Positions 1 through 61,416 of a stretch of 64,000 bases of DNA are shown here, piece by piece; position 1 is the stretch's first letter, and every line of letters starts with the position of its first letter. The stretch is from Mastigias papua (taxonomy: Eukaryota; Cnidaria; Scyphozoa; Rhizostomeae; Mastigiidae): NCBI GenBank assembly GCA_964019165.1, contig OZ025268.1:5640528-5704527 (forward strand), read 5' to 3'. The position numbers and the translations under genes are program-made. The notes under the pieces are model-generated. The model saw only the letters and a list, made by a program, of their open reading frames with translations, ran no database searches and was not told the origin of the DNA.

Positions 1-257
1 CATTGGGAAGGAGCTGAGCTCCCTAAAAACTCTCTTCATTTTAACAAGGGGGCTAAGCCCCCTGACCTTACCTCCGCGGCGCACCTGGCCTCAAGTGTGC
101 CTTGAGCCATTGGTCTCCAAACGAGCGCTCGTACCACTTAGTCAGTCGCCCGTAGCTGTGGAGTTTGATGATGCACTTGATGCAAAGAGCAAAACAGGCT
201 ATCTGCAATGCAATGACAACACCCCAAAGGAGAAAAACTAGACTTTACAATACTCAC
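1..257. other. Intron sequence left of the last visible lectin exon
   Basis: This stretch follows the GTGAGT donor at 257 on the minus strand and should be intron. No further exon is visible. On the minus strand positions 60-170 contain a GC-richer stretch reading CTGACTAAGTGG followed by GTACGAGCGCT, which resembles a tRNA-type A box. No good B box follows, so I only note a possible SINE remnant. Confidence 0.4.
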
Positions 258-40363
<40,106 letters not shown>

Positions 40364-42039
40364 TGCTGGTTCTTGCTTGAGCAACAACTGAACCTTTGTC
40401 AGTGAGCTCTAGCGGAAACAACTGGTTCACACTGCAGGTGGTAAATCTACACGTGCCAATAATAACTCTACCACAGTTACCTTCCCTACTGCACTTTGAA
40501 CTCTAGACGATACATCAGCGATTCTTGAGTAAAACCTCCGTTATCTCAAGCTCTGGTTGAGTATCTCAGATGCTCTAGAGATAAAAGACACTTGACTATA
40601 ACATAGCAAGTTCGCTAAGCTTCCTTGACGCGCCCGGTTATTGCGGTGTTGTTGTGAAAAGTGTCTCCGGTCAAATAACTTCTAAAAAGTTGGAAGCTAA
40701 GCGTTGTGGTATAGAATGGGCATAACGCAAGATAAATGGTAGAATATGTAGCTTGAAGTTATTTGCAAGAGAATATACAGATTAGCTTCCTATAAAATCT
40801 GCATTGTAAATCAGTATTGCTTTCAGGAAGAGAAGTGGCCATTCACAAAACTCCAGTCCTGTACCCGTTACGAAACTTGTGGGTAGCTTATCTCTAGGAA
40901 CTTGATAACCTCAAGGACGAGATGATAAAGTACAGGTACGCGCGCCACGAGTTGAAACCTGGGGGTCTGCTAACTTCATTTAGTGGTATAAGAGAGCCCA
41001 CTGAGGTTGGGCCCGGCGAGAGAGAAAAGTTTCTTCAATTTTACCCTCTTGGCGAAATAGGCATCTCAAAGGCTATAAGGTGAGTGGATAGTATGGTTAA
41101 GAGCGCACCCATTCAAAATTACAGAGCAAATTCAAATAGAGAGGAAATACAAATATATTGAAATTGAATGGGACTAAGCTCCCCCCCCCCCACCAATCCC
41201 CCAGTAGTACCGTGCTTTAGATATTCAACTGACAATAAGTCAAATGGGGACAACGAAACCGCTACAAGAAAACCAACGTGAATCTCTATGTTGAGATATC
41301 AGCATAAACATAGTAAATGGCATAAAAATTGAAAAAGAATCTTTCTTCTCGACAGATTTCAGGCTTCATTGGTGCAACATTACATCACTAAAAACCATTA
41401 GCTATTAGTTAATCATTAGAAGTATGCATTTGTCCAGATATGCCTGGGCAAAATTTGTTACAGCATACTTCACTGAAATAGGCAGTATTGATCAGACCTT
41501 CAAAAATTGTTTGGTCACTCCCTTTATTTTCACTTTCAATGTGACCTACACTAGTTTCTAATTAGTGATTGTTCTCAATATGTAAAGTAATATCCGAGTC
41601 AAAGCAATTTCTAATGCAGGTCATATGAAAACACATCGGGCGAATTAATTGGTTCCACCATTGGGTTTAAGTACTACACAACATTTACTGCTTATCACAG
41701 CACAAAGCCATTATACCTACAACTATTAACATTCAAGCTAATCTAAGCCAACTGTGAAATATGTAACGTATGAAATATGTAACTAGTTTTTTATATTAGA
41801 GATCCTCTCCTCGGCTCTACATTGTTTTCCAAAGACGATAATGCTCATCCTGATAATGTCTGGAAAACAAGTCACGGTATTTCAGATGCTACAATATTTT
41901 AGAAACATTCTACAATTAATAATTCATAATTTCTATAATAGACTTTTTGATAAAATGCAAAAATTATCCAATACCTTTAAGTCTCTCCCTGGCTTCCTAT
42001 ATTATTGGAAAACAAGAGCAGAGATCACCCTTGACCGTA

Positions 42040-42930
42040 TATTGCTCGCGTATCAACTCACTTTGTGCATTCTTTTTTCTCTTTACTGTCAGTCAATGTA
42101 TGTTTGAGTTTCTGGTGCTACAACAAAATGCAGGTGGAACAACTTGCGGCAAAATTCTACTGTAAAGTCACCAAGCCCATGTGCGGTAATTCACAACCAA
42201 TGAACATTTTTTAAAAGATCCCCAGTCTTGAACTCTTCCAGAGTAGACTCTAAGCAAAATGAGGAAAACTTTACTTGGTTTATGTTAAAATGCTCTTACA
42301 CTACGTCCCGAAAAACCCTTGTTCTGGTTACCATCGCTCAATAAAGAATTTCATCATAATTAATCTTCAATAGGATGATAAAATAAAGGAGACAAGACAG
42401 GTTTTTCAGTGCTATACAACCAGTACGTGCACCGTTATTCTTTAGCCCCATATAGCACGAATTTAATCCTGAAATGGTACAGTTTTGTAATCTATTATAA
42501 ACTTGGCCGTCATATTTGTACATGTCAAAGCTACCTTCTTAGGATACACACTTTTTTAATAAAAAATAGAAACAAATATATAAGGAACAAGAGGCTTCAA
42601 AGCAGGCAAGAATTAAGAAACATTTATGAAACACAGGCAGGCTGAGTTTTGAAAAGTAAACTTGAAAAAACTGTCTCTGCTTGAAAACTTTCAATTAAAT
42701 TGGAAAGAAAATACAAACAACCTCTATCTCTTTAATATTTTTAACTAAGCATGCCATTTCTCGCCTCACAATTGTTTTGAATATCAATATGAAATTGTCA
42801 CCTTATACTGCTGCTGCATCAACTCACTTTTTACTTTCTTTTTCTCATTACTGTAAATCAGTGTCTGTTTGATTTTCTGGTACTGCACCAAAATCCAGGT
42901 GGAACCCGTGGCAAAAGTCTACCGTCGAAC
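42040..42930. repeat. Diverged direct duplication of about 130 bp
   Basis: 42050-42165 and 42815-42930 share ATCAACTCACTTT, a CTTT-rich stretch, TTACTGT, a TGTTTGA(G/T)TTTCTGGT segment and AT(G/C)CAGGTGGAAC followed by GGCAAAA-TCTAC. The class is unknown. Confidence 0.5.
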
Positions 42931-43719
42931 CAAAAATCTAATTATCTGGCCACACATGTTGAACTTTGAGATCAAATGTTCAGGAAAAATCGAGTGAAAA
43001 AGTCGAATCGTTTGGCCAGGGTTTTATGTTATTTAAGTGAAAGGGTGAATGATATAAAAACACGTGGTTGTCTCCTATTTTATCATTCTACTGAACAACA
43101 TCTTGGCTAAAGCACAGAACAGATAATATTCTGTGGCCAAAGTAACTAAAGTAGAGGGATAAAGCATAGCGGAGTTTCGGATGTTGCTTCAGTAAGATTC
43201 GTAAGATTAGGATTGGCCTTTGGCCATGCCCTTTAATTCGGTTTAGCGTACACCACCCAATATTATGCTTGCTATTAGCGATAAGGAATTTTGATAATTT
43301 TATCACAGTCAATCAATAAAATAGAGCGCTTGGAGTAATACAGTATTGAGAGAAATCCTTCAAATTTATTTCATGTAGTGCCGAAGATCATCTTTCGCCA
43401 AAAGTGGGGGAGGCGACTTGTCTAATATCGCAGTAGCTCAGCTCAAAAAATAATACGAATTAACCTCGAAACAGCGCTTAAGAAGTCGTTGTCTAATGGT
43501 ACTAAAGGACTGAAGTTTGATTAAGTATGTTGGCATCCGGCATGAGGAATCAGGGCCTTTTAGCTTGCGGTCTACATAAAACGAATAGTTCAAAGCATAT
43601 TGTATGCAGCTATAGTGAGCAATCAGTTCACAATAAATTATAAGTCTGCTAAGAAAGATTCCACTTTAAAATATATTGCTGCCTATATAATTCGCTTCCA
43701 CGGACATAGCAACAAATAA

Positions 43720-44026
43720 GGGAGCAGTCATTAAGCATTGGGGAGACGGAGGCAGAGGGAAATGAACTGGTGTCTTAAATTTTGATGCATGCTAGTATTG
43801 GGGTATGAAATTTGTAACAACTTTTAAGCTGTTGCAAAAAGTAAAATCCCAGGAAAAAAGAAATGATAGGATTTCAAGTGCATAAAGAATATTCAAATAT
43901 TATTGAGGTGTGCAGTTATTTGAATAATTGCATTTAGTCTTATCTGCATAGCTGGGGTATCAAATCATTTTGAGTCCTCAGACATTTGCCTCTACCCCCT
44001 CCCCCTGATACATAATGACTGCTCCC
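43720..44026. mobile_element. MITE with TAA target duplication (PIF/Harbinger-like)
   Basis: The left end GGGAGCAGTCATTAAGCATT and the right end, reversed, GGGAGCAGTCATTATGTATC form terminal inverted repeats. They continue for about 40 bp with G/A-rich sequence. TAA lies directly on both sides. 307 bp, no coding sequence. GGG ends with a 3-bp TAA duplication are typical of PIF/Harbinger derivatives. Confidence 0.75.
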
Positions 44027-44577
44027 TAATGCATAATTTTACTGCCTATCTATACTTGCCTTTCTGGTGCATTTTGTTTATACTTATGAGATTGTAGATT
44101 TTCTCAACAGAGCACCTGCAAGAATGTGCAGCCTTAAATTTTCCAAACAAAATACAAGGGAAGAACAATAGCTTCCAAAGATATTCGAAATGGTCAAAAT
44201 ATGTTAATGCAGTTCACACCAAATATACTTCCTTTTGCAATCGCAGACAACAAACAGTCATCTAATCGCAAATATTTCTAGCATTTACAGACTACTAGCA
44301 TTCTACTACTTGTGAGCGTATTGTTGTTGTTCATATCGGCCCTTGTGGCTGCCTATTTATATATTATATGCATGTATGATTTATGGCCAAAATCCAACAG
44401 CTAACAAAGAAAGCTATTACGCGATCTTTTATCGAGCATTTCACATAAACTACTATGGGTGGTGAGTTCAAACAAATTTGGCGTAGTGATTGTATTTACA
44501 ATGGTGTAACCAGCTTGGAGTATCGTAAAATTTGTTTGGCCGATAGCTTGATCAATTCAACTACAGAATCAGTCCAA

Positions 44578-44635
44578 GGAAATAATACTATTACTAAAGG
44601 AAATAATACTATTACTAAAGGAAATAATACTATTA
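44578..44635. repeat. 21-bp tandem repeat, about 2.8 copies
   Basis: The unit GGAAATAATACTATTACTAA plus A is repeated almost without change. Confidence 0.9.
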
Positions 44636-47600
44636 GGCAATGTCTCTGACTTCGTAATGGATTTTGTTGGTGGATGCATTGCCTAGGCTGCAATTCCCGT
44701 AGAAATACGCAGAAGAAGAGCAGTAATGAAGGCCCCTCCCACAGTGGGGTATAGGGGTGTTATACCCCCAGACAAAAATCCTGTGCCAGCAAATAGCAAA
44801 AAGTTTCCTTTCCTTTCTATGTGCAATCTAAAAAAGTACAATTTAGGAAAATGTTTTAAAAGTGAAGATACCATTGGGAGCATATAGGCATGGGTACCCT
44901 GAATGGCCTTTTGACATACAGTATAACAATAGATATACTTAAGGCTATGCCAAAGCTCTGGTGGTCCCTCCTATATGGAAAACCAGTTTTGTGTCATAGA
45001 GTTGTAAATAATACAACTGTAAAATCAAAAATTGAGTGTTCTTTTCTTGATCTGTCGGCGAATTTGTTGTATTCTAGGAGCCCAAGAAGTATTAGATGTT
45101 GCATCATAGTAGATAGCTCATGAACTTGTCAAATTTATAGATTCACAAAATTTGCCGGCAAAATGAACACATAATACTTAAAAATTTGAGTAGATATTTT
45201 TCAATCATGGGAACCATGCACATTTCGTCGGCAAATTGTAGGCCCTACAGCCTCTAAGGGAAATTCCTAGGAACGGCCCTACAGAAGTGTGATACAGCTT
45301 GGCTGCGTTCAGTGTAACCTGTAGAAATAAGCACAGGGCTGATAATACCCTGATAGAATATGAAAAAGCTTTTGAGAGTACTATATTGCATATAATCTGC
45401 TCCACTCGTCCAAGATGTTGTGATTCGCAAATCATTTTCCATTGCAAATAGCTTAGACGATTGCTAATGAGAACAACAGGGATCAAGGAAGACAAAAGCA
45501 CAAAGTTCTGCCCGCTAAACTATTCTGATTGACGTACGTGAGGTTGATCTAATAAGGTTAATATTGCACTCAAGACCATCGCCACACGAAGCAGATCATA
45601 CAGATGGTCCATTGTTAGATACACGATGCTTTAGCAATTAGCGCTTAATCCAAAATTTCGATGCATATTTAAAGGGTCTTCGTGTAAGTAACATTCCTGT
45701 AAAACGTAGAACTACCCAATTAATCATGACTCTTGTCGGCCCATTATTTGTGAGGAACACATAATTGCAGTCCCACATCTGTCACCCAGCATCAATGGTT
45801 TCAATTTTTCCTGTAACAATGAATGTGGATTAGCATTCTGAACATAAAATTGCCATCGTTCTGCCTCAAATAACTGTCTAATCTCTATCTACTTTTAGCA
45901 AATTCTTCGATCACTAGGCATTCCGCCGGTTGCAGTTAAGATTTACTGTTTTAAGGTGTATCGCGGTCACTCTAACTTCTCTTAATCTTATGAAACTCCT
46001 AGGCTGAATGCTATATGGTTTTTCTCACTCTTGAACCTTCTACTCTGTGCACAATGCGCCTTTGGTAACGTGTTCGGATAAGTGACAGATCATATCAGCA
46101 GGTGAGAGCTAACTTTTTCATGGTAACACCTACCTGAATTTTACAATGAATTCTTACCTAACAATGTACTTGAACCAATGTTGAGATTTTCAAAGACCTA
46201 AAGTGCTCATTTAATAGTTTTTGCAAAATTTCATAACGTATAAACTTAGTTGATAAATATGATATAACAATTTCCTTTTACCAAAGCAATGCCTTTCCTG
46301 GAATATTACGTGATTGTTATGTGAATGAAAGAACGAAGTCAAAAATTTCAACTGTCGAGAGCAAATTGATGACTAGAACATAAGCTGAAAGTTGTGAGAT
46401 CAACCGTTATTTGAACAAAGAATAGAAAAAAAGAAAAAACAGTAAGAAGATGGCATTTTGGATGGCATCATACGAAAGCAGCCAAAAGATAACTTGACAA
46501 TGATACAATGAGGGGGGTGCCACCTGAATGCCCTTAATGCTTAGAAACTGAGTCTACCCCATGGTGTCATGCACAATGACCTGTGTTTGCGATATGCCGC
46601 TGAAATCTGAAATCACACTACATTCTTTCCTTATAACAAGACGCATTATAAGAACAGCGAGGCTCGATTTGCCAGAAAAACAAAAAGACGACTGTAATAC
46701 CCTCAGCCTTGGTTGAGAAATCAAAACAACAACAACAACAACAACAATGGGATTTTTGATTCACAAAGTGATACCTAAACACTCGACTACCTACTGTACA
46801 TTCTTCTGGCAAAAGAATTCTGATGAAGTCGCTAATAAACATCCGCATACCAGAGCATTCTTTGCCTAATTTTAGAAATAGTCTGACCGAATTTCTAAGA
46901 AACTGTATTTCCAAAAATCACTCATGAAACAAGAACAATTGCATGAATAATTGAATCTACATTACCCAAAAATTAAGAACGTCAAGCGCAGAGAAAAGTA
47001 TCTGTTTCCTATGTGTGTTCTGAGAGACACTACGGAGTTGAGTTATTTGAATGGACTTGGCTTCAACGCTAACTGCTAAGTAAAACAACCTATCATTTAC
47101 TACTTGAGAAAATATCCCCTTTTGTCTACAAAGAATCTTGAGGTCTATGAACTTTCCTTGTTCCTAACTCTCCATGTCTCAGACACAACTCTGTACTTCC
47201 TGCAAGATCAGGTGGTCAAGATGGACTCTACCAAATACATTCGTCCTTTCAGGCAAGGCCCTTGAGTAATCCATACTTTCTCTAACAATTCGATTAACAG
47301 AGGCTAACTGCACCACTCTGAAATAAACTACTCTCAGACTGCCTAAGAACATTGCAGACAAGTGAATCTATATAAAAACCATGTGACTTTCTGTACGTTC
47401 AAAAAATTGTATAGAATACAGAAAAGCACAGGAATGTTTATTAGCCCTTCATGATTCCTTGGCATATCCACTAGTTACATCCATAATAAGTAGAGAAAAT
47501 CGACGAGTCAGGTAATAACTTTTGTAACTTCAATTCCATACATCTAAATCTCCCAATAATAAGTTTATTCTAATTTCTTGAAATATAAAACCTCTGAGAT

Positions 47601-48250
47601 ATCTGTAAACAGGGACAGTGCCATGAGTATGTACCTGGGGGGGCTGCTAAACCATGGTTAGGGTTGACGGGGCAGAACGTTTTCTAAATTTCACCCTCTA
47701 GAATGGTATAGTGCTGAGGACTGGTCTCAGAAAAGATTTACAATTATAATAAAAAAGAGAGGGTGGTCTCTTGGAAAAACGTGAAAGGCTAAACCCTCCC
47801 CCCAGCCCTCAGTGCCAGCATACCTGAACAATTCAATAGAATTAGAAAGCCAGGCTAACACTAAAGACGATGTCAATATTTTTGCATTCTTTATCACAGA
47901 TATCAAATACAGACAGGCTTAGGACGAACAAAGCTATGCACTTAATTCCTCGACCTTTCACGGCTCATAAGTTCACCAATATCGTAATGCATAGCACAGG
48001 ATCCCCTAGATCAAGCCCACCCTACCGCATACGTAGATTGAGAGGACTGGTCTGCAGTCCCCGTTCGAAGCCCTAGCCTGGCATGAATCAATCACAGCAT
48101 GCGTTTCATCCTATTCTATAGGGAGTGGTTGCGTTGAGTGCAAATCTGGGCACTAATTTGAACAAAGAAATCCCACTATTAGGTTAAAATCCCAAAGTTT
48201 CCAACAGTTGGCAACAGTTCTCGTGGTGTGTGAGTCATTATAAATACATA

Positions 48251-48664
48251 TCGTAAAGCTATGACCAAACGACGAATACAGTTTTCTCTCGACTTTTCAC
48301 TATACAAAAATCCAGTAAAATATCTAATCGTTTGGATACACGGTATAGAGCTATATAGCATACAAATTCCGTGTATACTATATATAAAATCTAATGGATT
48401 TTGAAGTTGTATAGCGTTGAATTGCAGCCTGGCCGGTTTCTCGACTTGCGTATAGTTTGCGCATGCTTACTTCATCACTTGTCTGAGATCTGCCATTGAT
48501 TGTTAAGATTTTTGTGAAAGCGAGGTCCTAAGTTAGAAAGTCGAGTACGTTATATAGTGAAATGTAAAGCCATTTAGCCACGACACTTTACATCGCCAGT
48601 TTTTGGAAATACAAATCTATAACAAAAGTCGGGAGAAGAACCTAGTCGTTTGGCCGTAGCTTCG
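48251..48664. mobile_element. Terminal-inverted-repeat element, about 410 bp
   Basis: The left end AAGCTATGACCAAACGACGA and the right end, reversed, AAGCTACGGCCAAACGACTA are inverted repeats, followed on both sides by TTCTC-CGACTTTT--TATA. No coding sequence. The target duplication is unclear. A single related end (GAATCGTTTGGCCA) lies near 43010. Confidence 0.55.
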
Positions 48665-51246
48665 ATGTCTACTTAATACTGCACGCCACTCGGTAAGACA
48701 CTCATATACTAGCAAAGGAGCGAACACTCTATGAAGCATTCACCAATAGAGAAAAATCAATTAAACCTTTCACATCAAATATTCAACTTGCATCACAGGA
48801 AATAATAGAGAAGATTTCAAAAAACAAATGGACTTAATCTCCTTTCATTTCCAAGCAAAACCTGTACGTCCAATGACAAATGCTTTTTTTATTTCAAAAA
48901 TGCATCTGGAGATGGACGCATATAATACATCTAGATTTTTCAGTTCAAATCAGAGTCCAAAACAAACAATTGTTACAGATCCACGGTTTTCTTTGGAAAT
49001 ACACAATGTGGCTAATTGAAATCAATAATGATACTTTAATTCCATTTGACAGTTAATAAATTCTAATATTTATCATGAGTACACATTAATTTGTGCTAGT
49101 TTTGATGACCTACTTTCAATAAATAGATATATGCTTTTTTACCAATTCACATTTTTCCCATTACAGATCCTCGGTTTCAGGTTATAACTCCACAAAGTGA
49201 GTCAGATTTCCACTTATTTTAGGCCATGTGTCCAAGAAATAGGCTATATGAAATAATACGTTTATCCGTGAAAGTCTCCACTGCAATCATTCGCCCAGCG
49301 ATTTCCATTCTACCACCTAACTTCAATTCTACGGGTCATACCAGCAGTGGTGTGCTAGCATAAAAAAATATAAAAGCGACATCTAAAAAACCTAGGCCCC
49401 ATCTCGAAACTTCAAAGGGCCATATGCCAGAGGAACAAAAAAACTATCCTTACTTCTGGCTTGAAGTTCAAAGGGTGTCATATCTTAAGTCCCACCAAGA
49501 GACGCAATACTCCTTGAAACATCTGTAGCCAAACTTCACACGAGCCTCACGTTATCCCACTTGATCCCGAATTTACCATAATATCTCAGAGTTTCTGAAT
49601 TATAGCATCGAATCGGCACAAAAAGCCAGTGCACAGAAAGAGAGACATCTCCCTTTTGCGATAACCACCTAGCAAAGCATGGACTCTTTGTGTGAATGCG
49701 GATGTAATGTACACATACATTGATGCTACAAATGCTCCCATATTAGGATACTTGTTGCAAAGATCTTGACCGTCTTGAAATAAAATGCAAGATCGCTCAA
49801 CAAGTGCTGCACGACGCAAAAATGAGGATAAATGATGCAAAATTCATATTGTAATAAATGCTGGAAGAAATGTTGCATCTTTTGGTTGAAGTGTTGTCCA
49901 AACGATAACCATGCTAGCTTTGAAAAAAAACATCTCAAATAGTTGGAAAGTTACTAGATGGAATACGAAAAAATGGATTGGAGCTCATCCATCATATCAA
50001 GGGTATTAACTACAGGTGAAAAGTCCCCAACAGGCTCAATGCTTTCCTCAATAGTGATCGGCAAATTCAAGGAAATTCCCCAGTTGCTTGGATCCACTCA
50101 ACAACCTTTTCAAGTAGAAAGTGGTGCTCTTAACGGTTATTCTAGCATCATGCAAAAAGGCAGTTTGATTTTTTCACTGTGAACGTGAAACGTGTGTTGC
50201 CTACTTTTTAGGAGGGTGTAAAAAGCAAAACTTTCCCCAATCTTTGTGGCCTTTGAAAACTTTCCCACTAGTGGAAATTCCTTCTAATGACATGTAATAA
50301 ATGATATAGCATTGATCAGTGACATATCAGCAAACTATGGTAACAATATTTTTTGTCAAATGAAATGCTATGCTGATAGTTCAAAGTACCTTGGATCTTT
50401 CGAATGATTCTTAAGTAAACAGAACTGATTTTCATTGATCATTTACCTGGTGTTTAGGAGAGGATATCAAGATATCAAACTTCAAGCATTTGATTTCCAA
50501 CCAAAATAGGTGGGACATCTCCAAATGTCAATACTTTTCGCTCCATCTCATAAAACCTTCAACTAGCGTCATCGAAACACTGCAACAATCGCACCTAGCA
50601 TATGTTTAATGGAAAAATTGACCAGCAAAAGACAGTACAATCAAGTCAGAGACACGGCAATCAAAACAAACTACTTTTGTTAAGAGTCGGTGCAGACCTA
50701 TTCAAATGGCGGCCTCCGGGTTACATGTACCCCTGATGCAATCTCCAAGTGGCCCAGAAGAGTGGTACCCCTTCTTTGTTTTTCATTTTGCACCTTTCGA
50801 GCATTCTATGTTGCGAAGTTGAAGCGCAAAATAACCATATTTTAGGAATAGAGCTTGAACTGACATGAAGCTACTGGCCGCTAAAAATGTGTAGCCCAAC
50901 TTAAGTTATTGATTTTGAGATGTGGCACCAAATTGAATATCTATGAGTACGAGGATCATTTGCCTTTGCTCGTAATTATAAACCACTGCATACCGTAATC
51001 GTTGTTTGAATAAGACCCAGATATTCAACAGCTAAGTGAAACTTTGCAATCTATAAAGGCGAAGTCTCCTACAAACACAGTTGTTACTCCACTTGGAATA
51101 ATGAGCGAATCAATAAAATCATTAAGCTCCTAAATGAATGGCGAATCAGAGCAACTATTCAACTAAGAGTTGAGTCTTTGTGTGATGCGATATAAAACTA
51201 TTGGGTTTGCGCAGCAAATATATATATATATAAAAACATCCACCTC

Positions 51247-61416
<10,170 letters not shown>

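Larger units (their letters stand above)
40364..51246. other. Intergenic region between the lectin gene and the P450 gene
   Basis: 10.9 kb without a supported gene. Open frames are short, uncoupled to splice patterns and free of known motifs. It holds repeats listed separately (42040-42930, 43720-44026, 44578-44635, 48251-48664). It should include the lectin promoter (right of 40363) and the P450 3' end (left of 51247), but no clear TATA or AATAAA site was found. Confidence 0.6.

Noticed and set aside
41841..42165. Overlapping plus-strand open frames of 72-88 residues
   Set aside because: They fall on the diverged duplicated repeat at 42040-42930 and are not open in its second copy.
45205..45501. 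98-residue minus-strand open frame in the intergenic region
   Set aside because: No domain, no fitting splice context, and nearby sequence looks repeat-derived.
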